Assembly: GCA_022828595.1 (NCBI GenBank)
Contig: JAKGHH010000002.1
Coordinates: 86,520,076 to 86,584,075, forward strand
Direction of reading: 5' to 3'
DNA length: 64,000 bases
Origin: Nelumbo lutea
Taxonomy: Eukaryota > Streptophyta > Magnoliopsida > Proteales > Nelumbonaceae
Positions within the stretch are counted from its first letter, which is position 1. Each line of letters begins with the position of its first letter. The position numbers and the translations under genes were made by a program. Positions 48,268 through 59,399 of the stretch are shown piece after piece. The notes under the pieces are model-generated. The model searched no databases and was not told where the DNA came from. It saw only the letters and a program-made list of their open reading frames with translations.

Positions 48268-48893
48268 AGCAATGTCAGGACGAGTGCACAGCATGGCATA
48301 CATGATGCTCCCTATGGCAGAGGCATAGGGAACGTCTTTCATGCCATCAATCTCCTCAGAAGTCTTGGGAGACATCTTCTTGGAGAGAGTGACTCCATGC
48401 TTGAAAGGAACATTTCCTTTCTTGGAGTTCTCCATGCTGTATCTTTTGACTATTTTGTCAATGTAAGCAGATTGAGATAATCCTATTATCCACTTCGATC
48501 TATCTCTATAGAGACGAAGACCCAGTATATAGAAGGCTTCTCCAAGATCTTTCATGGAGAATTGCTGTGGAAGCCATACTTTCACCATACCTAACATTCC
48601 TACATCTTTCTCAATGAGTAGAATGTCATCTACATATAGAACCAAGAAGGTAACCTTATCTCCACTGTACTTCCTATAGACACAGGGTTCATCCGGATTC
48701 TGCTCGAAGTCAAACGATTTGACAGCAGAGTCAAAATGGATGTTCCAACTTCTAGAAACTTGCTTAAGTCCATAAAAGGATCTATTAAGTTTACATACCA
48801 TGTTTCCTGACCTGCAGCAATGAAGCCTTGCGGCTGCTGCATATAGATATCTTCAGTAAGATCTCCATTCAGGAAAGTAGTTTTGACATCCAT
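48268..48893 (-). pseudogene. Copia 1 reverse transcriptase
   Basis: RT core with DVKTTFLNGDL, QQPQGF, CKLNRSFYGLKQ, the catalytic VLYVDDILL and then LGLRLYRDRSKWIIGLSQ. A one-base deletion near 48800 (cacgtg in copy B versus catg here) shifts frame after the QQPQGFIAAGQE segment. TAG stops lie at both ends (48894-48896 and 48265-48267). Confidence 0.92.
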
Positions 48894-50465
48894 CTACCAA
48901 ATATCATAATCATGATATGCTGCTATAGCTAGTAGGATCCTAATGGATTTAAGCATGGCCACAGGCGAAAAGGTTTCCTCATAATCGATGCCCTCTTTCT
49001 GAGTGTACCCTTTCGCCACCAGATGAGCTTTGAAGGTCTCAACCCTACCATCAGGGCCCTTGTTCCTCTTGTAAATCCATTTGCAACCGATTGCTTTTAC
49101 CTCAAAGGGTGGATCTACAAGAGTCCAGACTCCATTGGTCTCCATTGAGTCCATTTCTGCTCTCATGGCCTCCACCCACTTTTGGGAATCTATGTCCAAC
49201 ATAGCTTCCGCGTAAGTCACGGGATCCTCCTCACTGGTCAAGGTTTCCACCAGGTAACTATCCTGGTCATAACCATAATGGACTAGTGGCCTAGATACCC
49301 GAGTGGATCTTCTAGGTTGGTCACTACCTGGAACTTGTGGGACATCTCCCACTGCTCCTGAGCTCTCCTCATCAAGAACAATTTCCTGGCGATGGGTGTC
49401 CAGGATGTAATCGGTCTCCAAGAATTGTGCATTTCGACTGCAGAATACTTTCTGCTCACTTGGGTCATAGAATAGGTAACCTACAGAGCCTTTTGAGTAG
49501 CCTACAAATAGGCAACATCTGGTTTTGGATTCTAACTTGTCTGCACTCGTTCTTTTAATATGTGCTGGACAACCCCAAATCTTCAAGTGTCTAACACTTG
49601 GTTTCTTTTCAGTCCAAAGTTCATATGGAGTATTCGGAACCGATTTGGTTGGAACCTGATTTAGCACATAAATCATAGTCTCTAATGTGTAACCCCAAAA
49701 GGATGTGGGTAACTCTAAGTGTATGAGAAGCGACCGGGCCATATCCAATAAGATCTTATTCCTCCTCTCTAAAACACCGTTAAGTTGTGGTGTAGCAGGA
49801 GGAGCTAATTGTGATACTATCCCATTGTCCTTTAAGTAGTCCCTGAATTCATCAGAGAGATACTCACCACCTCGATCTGATTGAAGGGCCTTAATTTCTC
49901 TCCCTAACTATTTCTTGACCTCTTGTCTAAACTCTTTGAACTTTTCAAAGGATTCAGACTTGTGTCTCATTAGGTACATGTAACCATACCGTGAGAAATC
50001 ATCTATGAAGGTGATGAAATACACGTGTTGATTTTGTGTCCTAACACTCAAGGGACCACATACATCAGTATGTATTAGGTCAAGTGTGTCTGTACATCTT
50101 TCAAGCTTACCGTTAAATGGTCGTTTCGTCATCTTGCCTTGTAGGCAAGGCTCATAGGTGGGAAGATCTTCTATAGTTAGAAAATCCAAAGGATCATCCT
50201 TTACCAACCTTGTGATTCGGTCAACACCGATGTGGCCAAGTCGGTAATGCCACAAACACGTGGGATTAACTGTATCATGGGCTCTCTTCTTAGGGATTTC
50301 AGCCGATGTAGTTTTAGTTATGTTTGTTTCTAGAGAAGGATGTAGAACATAGAGACCATTCTCCAGTTCCCCGTATGCAATGAATCTGCTATTTCTTTTA
50401 ATAGTAATCGTATTACTAAAGAAGACATAATGACCATTTTCACATAGTTTTGAGACAGAAATCAA
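48894..50465 (-). pseudogene. Copia 1 integrase and RT N-terminus
   Basis: One frame from 50465 to 48894 with one internal TAG (49908-49910). It holds GAG-pre-integrase (LWHYRLGHIG...LPTYEPC, where the first zinc cysteine has become Tyr), the integrase core ([26 protein letters not shown] then E), the C-terminal part ([18 protein letters not shown]), the linker (RRSTRVSRP) and the RT start ([28 protein letters not shown]). It ends at TAG 48894-48896. Copy A keeps CAG at the 49908 site and copy B keeps CAG at the 48894 site. Confidence 0.93.
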
Positions 50466-50699
50466 ATTTCTCCTTAAATTTTATACATAAAGACAATTTT
50501 CAGAACAATAGTTCCTTCTCCAAAAAGTAACTCCATGGTTCCTATGGCTGCAGCTGAAACGGTTGCAGTAGTCCCCAAGTAGAGTGTGACTTCTCCTTCA
50601 CTCAGCCTTCTGCTTACCTTGCACCCCTGTAGTGAGTTAGACGCATGAGTTGAAGCCCCGGAGTCAATACACTAGGACGCAGAAGCTACCAATAAATTG
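50466..50699 (-). pseudogene. Copia 1 protease relic
   Basis: Short aspartic protease relic with IDSGASTHA (DSG active site, 50640-50675), followed by LSEGEVTLYLG. A TAG at 50672-50674 replaces the Trp-type codon before the active site, and further frame damage follows before 50465. Confidence 0.8.
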
Positions 50700-51514
50700 G
50701 TTTCTATAACACAAGTTTCAAAATTACCTTTCTTGGATTCCAGGTAGGCAGGACAGTTCCTTTTCCAATGGCTGGTCTTCTTGCAGAAGTGATAGGCATC
50801 TGATGCTTTGTCTTTCTTCTACTTCCTGGGTTTGGCAGCCTTCTTCTGAGGCTTTCTCTTTGCCTTCCTTTTCTTGCCCGATTTGGCAGTTTCAACAAGC
50901 ATGGCAATGGGCTCATCCTTTTTAATCAATTATTTGGCCCTCTACAACATATTGTTGAGTTCCTATAAGCTGACATTCAGCTTGTTCATGTTGTAGTTCA
51001 TGATGAATGGATTAAAGGATGGAGGCAGAGAGTTGAGAATAGCATCGATCTATATTACCAGATCTAGCCCGGATCAAGAGCCTCCAATTCATTGATATAA
51101 TCCATCATTCGGAGACAATGGTCATTAACTTGTTGGCTCTTGGACATCTGCGCGGTCATGAACTGTTTCAAGACCTTCTGCCGAGTAGAACTATTATGCT
51201 CTTTGTACATTGTTTTGAGACTATCCAATACATCCTTGGCAAGTTCGATCTGATCGAACTGCCTCTGAATTGGATTGTCCAAAGAGGTAATGATATAGTA
51301 GTGGGCAAGGGAGTTTTTTCTTCTCCCATTCTTGGTATTCTCTTCTACGGGCCTCAGAAGCCCTATCTCCTAGATGATTCGGGGCAGGATTCTTGGCTAC
51401 CTTATCGAACTTTTCAGAGGTTAAGACCAACATAAGGTTCCTATACCAGTCGGCATAGTTTGGGCCCTTAAGCTTGTTGTCGTCAAGAAGCTTTGGAAAA
51501 GATCCATTTGCCAT
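50700..51514 (-). pseudogene. Copia 1 gag
   Basis: Starts at ATG 51512-51514. UBN2-type copia gag: the N-terminus LKGPNYADWYRNLMLVLTSE (51221-51514), then after a frameshift the TMYKEHNSSTRQKVLKQF...MMDYINELEAL segment (51064-51282), a Lys-rich stretch and a zinc knuckle YHFCKKTSHWKRNC whose first cysteine is now Tyr. At least five TAG/TAA codons lie between 51062 and 50819 (for example 50819-50821), mostly at sites where Gln is expected. Confidence 0.88.
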
Positions 51515-53310
51515 TTTCTAGTAAAAGAGCAAACATCAGTCCATAGCCTAATTTGATTCATGTTCATTACATAGATATGGATTTTAATCTATGTTCCATT
51601 TCCATTTATTCATCTCTAAGATTTCCCTCCTTTCTCAGTGACGGAGACTACGGGTTGTCTCTAGAAATGTGGAAAATCACATAGGGTGCATGGACCCAAT
51701 TGTTTCAGCTGCATAACCCCACCACCTTTCTATGAAGGATCATATCCGCTCTTCATATGAGTTTTCCCTTTGGCCTCTGTCAGATAAGGTTCAGAGCCAT
51801 TTTCAGGTAAACCTTTCTATCTAGTGAATGCTCACCCATCATGTTCGTGAATGCCAAGGTACCGTGAGAGAGTTCCCATTTTTTGGTGAAGCCCCTCCCA
51901 CATCGGTCTATGACGCCCCTATCATCTTATGAAACACTCAGACAAGTCCAACAACAAATGGATAGCCCATTTTCTGATGCGTTTCCTCATTACTGAAGGA
52001 CCCATCCTCATGCTAATGATGGAAGGCCTTTAGAGAGTTCATCGTATGAATCTCCCTATCACTTGCACTCATATTAGCTGGAGGGAACAGTTATTACGCC
52101 CTAGTTTGTTTTAGGTCAAACCAAAGTGGCTCCCACTGACTTTCATAAAGTAAGATTCCGGTGGGCCTTAATCGGCTAGGGTTCCGCATGTAACCTATTG
52201 ATGAGGTGTGGGGCCCACCACTGAGGGAGGTATCCAATGACCAAAAGGGACACCATGGCAATGATGTGCATTCAGCCATGGTGTGTGCAAGAGCCACTGT
52301 TGATTGAGCATGGGCCAAGCACTTATGGCCCATGTATGCAACACATCACACAACCATACATCTCATGCAGGGATAAATTGATCCAATCAATTAATCATCT
52401 GTAAGGCCCATTGGAAGCCCAATTTAAATCAATAATATTAACCATTAATATTATCTAGGTATATGGACTGAAGTAGGGTTGCCCAGTTCGGTCCATATAG
52501 CTTTATACTTTGAAGTGGGCTTTTGGCAGTTTTAACTATTTAAAATTGGGCCTTTACAGGTTGGGCCGAATTAATCATTTAATTAAATATCAATACTCAG
52601 GCTCATTAGTAGGAAAAATAGGGCTGACTTTCGGCCTTGATTAAACCCTAGATTTGGTCCAAACAGTTTGAACCAAACTTGGTTCGAATGGGTCTAGGGT
52701 TTGATCTTTAATTAAATCTTTAATTCAAGAAAATAATCTGAAATTAAAAAACTGATAAAAGAACATCAAGAATCAGTTAAATAGAGTTGTTCGCACAATC
52801 CATCCTGCAAAACAGAGGTTAGATCACAATTTGTAGTTTCATAAACTGCAAATTGCAGATAGCGAATGTCCCATCTGCGAAATCTCCTTCTCTGCGAAAT
52901 CTCCCTTACTGCGCTGCCATCTTCGATCCAAAAATAAAAATAAATAGAAATCCTATTTCTCTATTAATAATTACATCAGATCGAATGCCTATACATTGAG
53001 TATAAAAATAAAGAAAAAATATTTACAGACCAAATGTAATAAATAAACCAAGAAACTGCAAATCTCACAGTTTTCCCTATGCAAATTAAGAATTCAATCT
53101 CCTCTTGTACAAACAGCCCATAAATCAAGAAAATCCTAAAGAACTATTCTAAATAATAATTAGATTTATATAAAATAATTTTAGATTATTTGCCATTCAA
53201 TTTTGGGAACAAATTTCCCAAAACCCATATCTGTGCAAATTGGGTAGAACGCCTTCTGCCTATTTGCGTAGGTTCAGATCTGAAACAGAATGGTTCAAGA
53301 TTTGAACTTG
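51515..53310 (-). other. Copia 1 leader
   Basis: 1.8 kb between the primer site and the gag ATG. No domain or convincing coding frame was recognised. Such a long leader is unusual for copia elements and may hide an insertion or a lost ORF. Confidence 0.65.
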
Positions 53311-53322
53311 GCTTTGATACCA
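53311..53322 (-). other. Copia 1 primer binding site
   Basis: The minus strand reads TGGTATCAAAGC, complementary to the 3' end of initiator Met tRNA (copia consensus TGGTATCAGAGC). It lies one base from the 5' LTR. Confidence 0.9.
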
Positions 53323-53323
53323 C

Positions 53324-55274
53324 TGAAGGGATAGGATATCCATCACATGGATGCCCAAAGATTGCGGAATAAGGGGCAAATTTCAAAAAATTTCTCTCCC
53401 TTCAACTAGGAATCACATTCCCTATTTAGAAAATCATATTTTCAATGATCATTCTTGAACCATAAACTGAACCAGATCTGAACCAAAAGGACTAGGGAGG
53501 GATTATACCTGATACAGAGAAACAGTATCTCCTAATGGAGGTGCTCACACCCAAGGAAGGATCCAAAATCTGCTCCTACTGAAGATGGCACATTGCAGGG
53601 TAGAGCATAATCAACAGTGTTCTTCCAAAAGAACTTGACCCTTCGCAAGAATCAACTGGGTGGCTTGTGAATACAGCTCCAACAAACCTTTTCTTCAAAA
53701 GATTGGTATCAAGATCGAATCTTGATTACTTCTATGGAGAAGAGGAGATTGAACTGCTAGAGGCGGCGGCTGCAGGAAAGAGGCGACAAAAGAGTATTCA
53801 CAGGGTGCAGAATTCTCTCTTCTTGTGATTTCAGCTTTGAAGACAAGAGTTGTGTGTTGCATGTCTAAAGGCTGATGCCCCTTCCTCCTTTTATAGACTT
53901 AAAGGGATCATCTCCTAATCCCATTAGGAGTTGCTAATCGAAATCATATTTGGATAAGAAGTCCTTTTAAGTGATAAGGGATAACCCTAATCTTATCTAC
54001 AAATCAGAACAGCCATCTCCTAATCTAATTACGAGGCTTCCAGATCTAAATCTTATTTAGATCTTGGACTCTCTAAGTGGATAGGGTCTAGGCCCAATCC
54101 TATCAGCTGATCCATCTAAGAATTTGCCCCTTTAAGTGACTAATCAAATTATCCCAGTTCAAAATGGGCTTAAGGCCCATTTAAGGTTATGTATTCATTT
54201 AGCCTTCCAAACTACTGCCCAGTTGGGCTTCCTTGTATGGCATGGGACCCTAACATTGATCTACACATCAACCACATGGGTTTGGCCCAACCTTTGTTAC
54301 AAGGGCTAGCTGAATACACTGTTATGGACAGTGCACCCTCTGAAACCCATCTCATGGGATCTATGGGCCCAACACTTACCCTAAGTGGTCCCTGGGCCAA
54401 GCCACCTTGTAACACCCAGGGACTGTGGGCAGATGCAATATTAGCTCATCAGGTATTATTCTCAATGGTCTTACACTCAATCTCTCAGCCCATAATGATC
54501 ATACACTGCCCGACAAGAGAGGACCTCTCCCTCACCTGCAAGGAACAGTGTTGCACTCTCTACTTATATGGATCCTAGGAATTAAAACCTTTTGCAAACC
54601 TTTTAGAAATCATTAGATATATATACTTTTATATCTCATATAAAATATATTTTGCAAAACAAATCTCAACGTTTGAAATCGACTGCCAGCAGACTTGGCT
54701 TCCATTAGTGAGAGTGCATCCCCGATCATTACCTTTGTCTAACAAAGGGGCCGATTCTGTCACTATGATCACCCACTCAGATGAATTCTCAGACTGTCCC
54801 AACATACCCAGGTTTTGACCCCCTCTAAGGATCTCATTGAGTGGTATATCAAAGATAGCCCAATCTGACACTTAGTGCAGTATCATAATCAAGTCTAGGG
54901 TCGGGTGTAACTTTTCAGTTTTGCCCATCAATCTCCAAGGTCCAGTGCAATACTGGAAATCTGGTACAGTTCATAGATTCAATGAATCCTACATTGTATG
55001 TGCCTAGGGTCTCACCCTGGCAGTTGAGACAGGCCACCCCAACCGACTTGGTGGCACCACAGTGTCAGCCTTGTCAGGGTAGGTCTCCCCAGACCGACGC
55101 ATTGGCTGTGAACATTCTAAACTCACACGAATCTCATTAAGTGTCCAGTTTAAGGGGATTACACAGAAACATACCAAGGGAATATGAATCAAATATGCAC
55201 TTTTATTCATTTACAATAAACTCATAAAGTAAATCATCCTAATTGAAGCTAAGGGCATACAAAACTATCTAACA
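53324..55274 (-). repeat. Copia 1 5' LTR
   Basis: 1951-bp complete LTR from TGAAGGGATAGG to the terminus tatctaaca. Neighbours are the primer site on one side and the Tat antisense ORF region on the other. Confidence 0.95.
53887..53896 (-). promoter_or_regulatory. TATA box of copia 1 5' LTR
   Basis: The minus strand reads CTATAAAAGG. The site is conserved in the LTRs at 44411 and 46133 but mutated in those at 20403 and 59400 (near 59969, cctttttgtt). Confidence 0.65.
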
Positions 55275-55361
55275 AGGAAGTTGTTGGGATAGCTTAGTGG
55301 GGTGTTGTCATCATTGCTCAACGCTTTATGTTTTTTATTCCTCAGCTTCAAGCTCGGTAAG

Positions 55362-57240
55362 ATGTCTTCCTCATCTTCCCATTCTTCTTCCACTTTTAGC
55401 TCTTTTAGTTCTAGTGGGTCCGATTACAAATTGGAGGTTGGGGTTTTCAAGGATGCTGAGGTTGAGGAGGAACAAATTGAGGAGGCCGAGGTTGGTCCCT
55501 CTAGTGTAGAAGCCAAGCTTCTACTATGGGCTGGTCGCCGGTTTGGGACCACACCCTGTGCGTTGGAACTCGAGGATATGGCTCGGATCTGAGCTATGTA
55601 TGACATCCCCAAGGACTTCTGAATGAGGTGCCCATAGCACAGTAAGATGGCCATCGATGCTCGGCCCGATGAACTTTGTGTGTGTGAGAACAATTTGGAA
55701 GCTGACTTGAGGTTCCCTCTAAACGAAGTGGTTGCTGAGGTACTTGCATGGTTCCGAGTACTGCCGGTGCAGTTGATGCCAAACTCCTTTAGGTTTTTGG
55801 TCGGCCTTTTGTCCTACTGCACCGTCCGTGATATCGAGTTGACCCTGGGTATGGTGAGCTTCCTTCTTCAGCTCAAACCTCACTAGCAGGGCTATTACTA
55901 TTTCTCAACTAGGAAGAATGCCAAAGTGTTGGTCAGGGCTCCTTCCTCTGTGAAGCACTAGAAGGAGACTTTCTTCTTTGTCCACTGTCCTGGGGACCTT
56001 CCCTTCCCAGCCATGCTACAAGAGCCAAGAATGAGAGTCCCCCAACCTCAATGGTTAGCACTTACTTGGGAGGAAAGGTCAGCTCTGAGAATGATCCATG
56101 AGATAGACGTAAGTGTGTATACATGCTCGGAGATGCTTATGCTCGGTGGGTTGATGTGTAGGGTGGCTGGTTTGTCCTTTTTATTTCTTTACCTTCTTGT
56201 ACTTTCTTTGCTTCTTTGTTCTTGTACTTACTGTCGTTCTTCCATGATGCAGGTGTAGAGATGGCGAGTGAAGAGGAGATCATACATCGGATAAAGGAGA
56301 ATCGCTAGAGGCAAAACTGGGCTGGCGAGGTACCATAGGTCCAAGCCAAGGTAGTTCCTCCCTTGAGGTCTTCCAAGAGGGCACCTTGCCAACAAAAGAG
56401 AGCTCGGCGGTGGGGGAACGACGATGAGGACGTGGTGGTCGTGGAACCTGGGGAAGCTCGCTTGACGACTTTCCCTACACAGGTCCGAGGGGAGGGGGGA
56501 GTAGCAACTTAGACATCCATGTGTCACGCTGGACAGTTCATAGTCGGGATGGGTTAGAGACACCCGGAGTTCCCGAGCAGCTACTCCGTGGAATGATGAC
56601 AGCCTACATCACTGAAGAGGTCAGGAGTATTGGGAGCAGCGCATTAGAATGCTTGCTCATCCGGGCTGCAGCTCAGCTAAGTGCATACTTAAGTGCCTTC
56701 ATTATTTTAGTGTGTTTCCTCATGCTAACATTGCTTCTGGTGTCCGTAGAATGCATGCTCAGCCATTTCTATGGTTGATCGCCTTCGTGAGCTGCAGTGG
56801 TGGTACGAGAAGGAGCATTCTGCGTACCTGTAGTTGAAAGCACAATTGGCCGAGCTTTAGGCGGCTGGGAGTGATCTGCTACACTGGAGAAGAAGGTGGC
56901 CGAGCTGAAGGCTCGGCTGGCTAAGCAAGTAGAGTTGGTCTGTGGCTTGAAGCATGAGATCACCGAACTCAAGGCAGAGAGGGAATGGTTGAAGCAAGAG
57001 GCTGCCGAGGAGGCCGTGGCACGGTACAAAGAACTCAGCGGAAACTTCGGCATGAGATGGGTCAGTCAGTATGCCTTGGCTTCCCACGAAGTGGTTTTAA
57101 CATCTTCCAGCGGAAACTTGGGAAGCCTATGATGATGAAACGCCCCCAGCCTTAGACGAGCTTGTTGGTGAGGAAGGCAGAAGTGGCAACGCTGATGAAG
57201 ATGGGGATGATGAGGCCACCAACTTCCCTTATGCGGATTG
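55362..57240 (+). pseudogene. Antisense ORF of Tat-type gypsy element (PF04195-like, coiled coil)
   Basis: Runs opposite to the element's pol. From ATG 55362: a Ser-rich start, an acidic segment (VEEEQIEEAEV), and a PF04195-like domain ('putative gypsy type transposon') around 55650-56110 with RFPLNEVVAEVLAWFRV, PNSFRFLVGLL, YYYFSTRK and KETFFFVHC. A candidate intron at 56158-56252 (GTAGGG...GATGCAG, T-rich) joins the frame to a MASEEEIIHRIKENR exon; a second (56677-56749) has a mutated donor. Then come RLRELQWWYEKEHSAYL, a coiled coil (56896-57050, ELKARLAKQVELVCGLKHEI) and an acidic tail ending at TGA near 57238. The first exon keeps one frame but has TGA/TAG stops at 55590, near 55620, 55635, 55887 and 55959. 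Antisense ORFs are known in Tat-lineage elements; their role is unknown. Confidence 0.8.
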
Positions 57241-57757
57241 AACTACCACGAGTCCCTTCTTTTTCTTTTTGTTGCTCTTGTAATGGCTCGGTATGCCGAG
57301 CTTATGCCTAATGTACCAGTTGTTTTAGCTTAATGAAATTTCTTGTTCCAAACTTGTATGCAACTTATATATATTTTATTTTTGTTTCCTCAGGCCTTAT
57401 CATGACTAAGGTTTGGTTTGGCCAAGATCTTTAGCCTCCTATTAGTGAAGCGAGAGTGCATTCTGAGCTCTCATCTTTGGGATGCTCAATTTCCGGTCTT
57501 GGGAGCCTTTGGGGCCCTTTGAGGGTTAGCCGTTGCTCGGCTAGCTCTAGCCGAGTTAGTCGATAGGTGAGCAGAGTTTGATTAACAGTCCTCAAGCCTT
57601 GAGGGGTGGGGGCGTTCTTCTCTACTTTAGGCTTAGGCCATTCGAAGGTCAGCTGAGTCAAGTAGGTCAACAATATGCTGCTGATCTATGCATTGTGGGC
57701 TCAAGCCGTTCAGAGGTTAGCCAAGTCTATGGGTTATATCGAGCTACACATGTGTGG
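57241..57757. other. Spacer between antisense ORF and pol end
   Basis: No gene recognised. gagct/agccg words typical of this element recur. The antisense ORF and pol converge on this spacer. Confidence 0.6.
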
Positions 57758-57900
57758 TCGTGTAATGCAGTCGTGTAGCTCGGTCATGTAGCACGGTTGT
57801 GTAGCTTGGTCGTGTAGCGTGGCTGTGTAGCTCAGTCGTGTAGCGTGGCTGTGTAGCTCAGTCGTGTAGCACGGTTGTGTAGCTCAGTTGTGTAGTGGTG
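57758..57900. repeat. 13-bp minisatellite, about 11 units
   Basis: Perfect 13-bp phase with consensus tcgtgtagctcgg, units starting at 57758, 57771, 57784, 57797, 57810, 57823, 57836, 57849, 57862, 57875 and 57888. It lies between the 3' ends of the convergent ORFs. Confidence 0.95.
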
Positions 57901-58023
57901 TGCGCACATGTGGTGTGCGCGGATGTGGTGTGTCAGGCGCTCAACATTTTGCTTGAACAAGGTGCTCTTTATTAATACTTAGTCATTGATAGTACATCCA
58001 AAGGTTTCCGATGTTCCAACTCC

Positions 58024-59399
58024 TCAATATTGGTTGGCCATCCAGGTCTTCGAGCCTGTATGTGCCCAGGCCAAGAACCTTGGTGACTCTATGCGGCCCT
58101 TCCCTGTTTGGTCCACCTTTCCTTCTCCAGGCGTGGGCACTATGACTTTGCGGAGGACGAGGTCACCTATCTTGAACTCGCATTTTCTGACTTTAGTGTC
58201 GTAGTACTTCGCCATCCTCTACTGCTGTGCTACCATTCTGGCATATGCTCAGTCTTGGGCTTCCTCGATTAGGTCTATCTCTGCGTGGAGGTCCTCATTT
58301 CTTTGGTCTTCATTGAAGAGCTTGGTCCAGAGGGTTAGAGAGCCAATTTCTACAGGTACCATAGCTTCAGCTCTGTAGGCCATGCTGAAGGGTGTCTCAC
58401 CGGTGGCTATCCACTAAGTAGTCCTGTATGCACAAAGTATGCTTGGCAGTTCCTCGGCCCACCTCCCCTTGGCCTGGTCTAGCTGGGTCTTTAGTCTGTG
58501 CAACAAGGTTTGGTTGGTCACCTCGGTCTACCCATTGCTCTAGGGTCGGTGTACAGCCGTGGTCCGATGGTTGATCTTCAAGTCAGAGAAGAGGCCTCGA
58601 ACTTTCGGTTGGTAAACTGTGTCTCATTATCTATGATGAGGATGCACAGAATACCGAATTGGTAGACAATACTTTGCCAGAAAATGTTTTGGGCATTATG
58701 TGCAGTAATCCGTGCTAGAGCTTTGGCTTCCACCCATTTGGGGAAGTAGTCCACCACCACCAGGAGGAAATTTTTCTAAGCAATTGCAGTGGGGAAGGGT
58801 CTGAGGATGTCCATCGCCCATTGCGCGAATGACCATGGGCTAGTGATTGGCTTCAAGGCTAGTGATGATGATTGGAGTGTCGTTGACAACTGTCAAATCT
58901 TCGAACTAACTGGGTTGCATCTTGCTTCATCATCAGCCAGAAATAACCTTGCAGGAGTGCCTTGTATGCTAGGGTGCGTACGTTGGGATGGTTTCTGCAA
59001 ATACCTTTGTGGATCTCCTTAAGGACGTAGTCTGCCTCGGATGGGGAGAGGCATTTCAGGTAGGGGAGAGTGTGTGAGTGGCGGTAGAGCTAACCTTGGA
59101 CAAGGCATTACTGGGCTGATCTGTGATGGAGATTTTTCGCTTATGTCCGATCTTCTGGAAGTATGCCTTCTCGGAGGTACTGTGCTATGGGATCCATCTA
59201 GGATGGGTTGTGCTATACCGGGAGGATGAGGAGAGCTGTCTGCTCGATGCTTGATTGGGCCAAAGTGTCCAACCATGTCGTCTTGCCGAGGTCGGTTCTC
59301 GGGGAGCTGGCTAACATGGATAGCACATCGGCTCATATGTTCTCGGCTCGAGGAATCTGCTGGATGTTGAAGTGCTCAAGTCGGTGGATGAGCTCCTGC
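58024..59399 (-). pseudogene. Tat-type gypsy RNase H end and integrase
   Basis: Minus-strand pol relic. From 59399: the RNase H C-terminus and linker (IHRLEHFNIQQIPRAEN, TDLGKTTWLDTLAQ), the integrase zinc-binding domain (YLKCLSPSEADYVLKEIHKG...H...CQRHSN, 58850-59060), the core (VDYFPKWVEAKALARIT, IIDNETQFTNRKFE, 58578-58760) and the C-terminal domain (MAKYYDTKVRKCEFKIGDLVLRKV, 58024-58215). Several stops and frameshifts. The upstream part is cut at 59399 by the second copia element and should continue beyond the window. Word choice fits the Tat lineage. Confidence 0.88.

Larger units (their letters stand above)
44411..55274 (-). mobile_element. Full-length copia element (copia 1) with nested solo LTR
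   Basis: Minus-strand Ty1/copia element. 5' LTR 53324-55274, Met-tRNA primer site 53311-53322, gag, protease, integrase, RT, RNase H, polypurine tract 47751-47760, and a 3' LTR (44411-46132 plus 47524-47750) interrupted by a solo LTR. LTR lengths agree (1951 and 1949 bp without the insert). Over the first ~235 bp they differ at about 13 sites plus an indel (5-6%), so the insertion is older than the Athila at 8054. Flanks are agaag and aggaa, an imperfect 5-bp duplication. It split a Tat-type gypsy element. All genes are dead. Confidence 0.93.

Noticed and set aside
44406..55279. Perfect target-site duplication for copia 1
   Set aside because: Flanks read agaag and aggaa; they are similar but not identical, so only an imperfect duplication is claimed.
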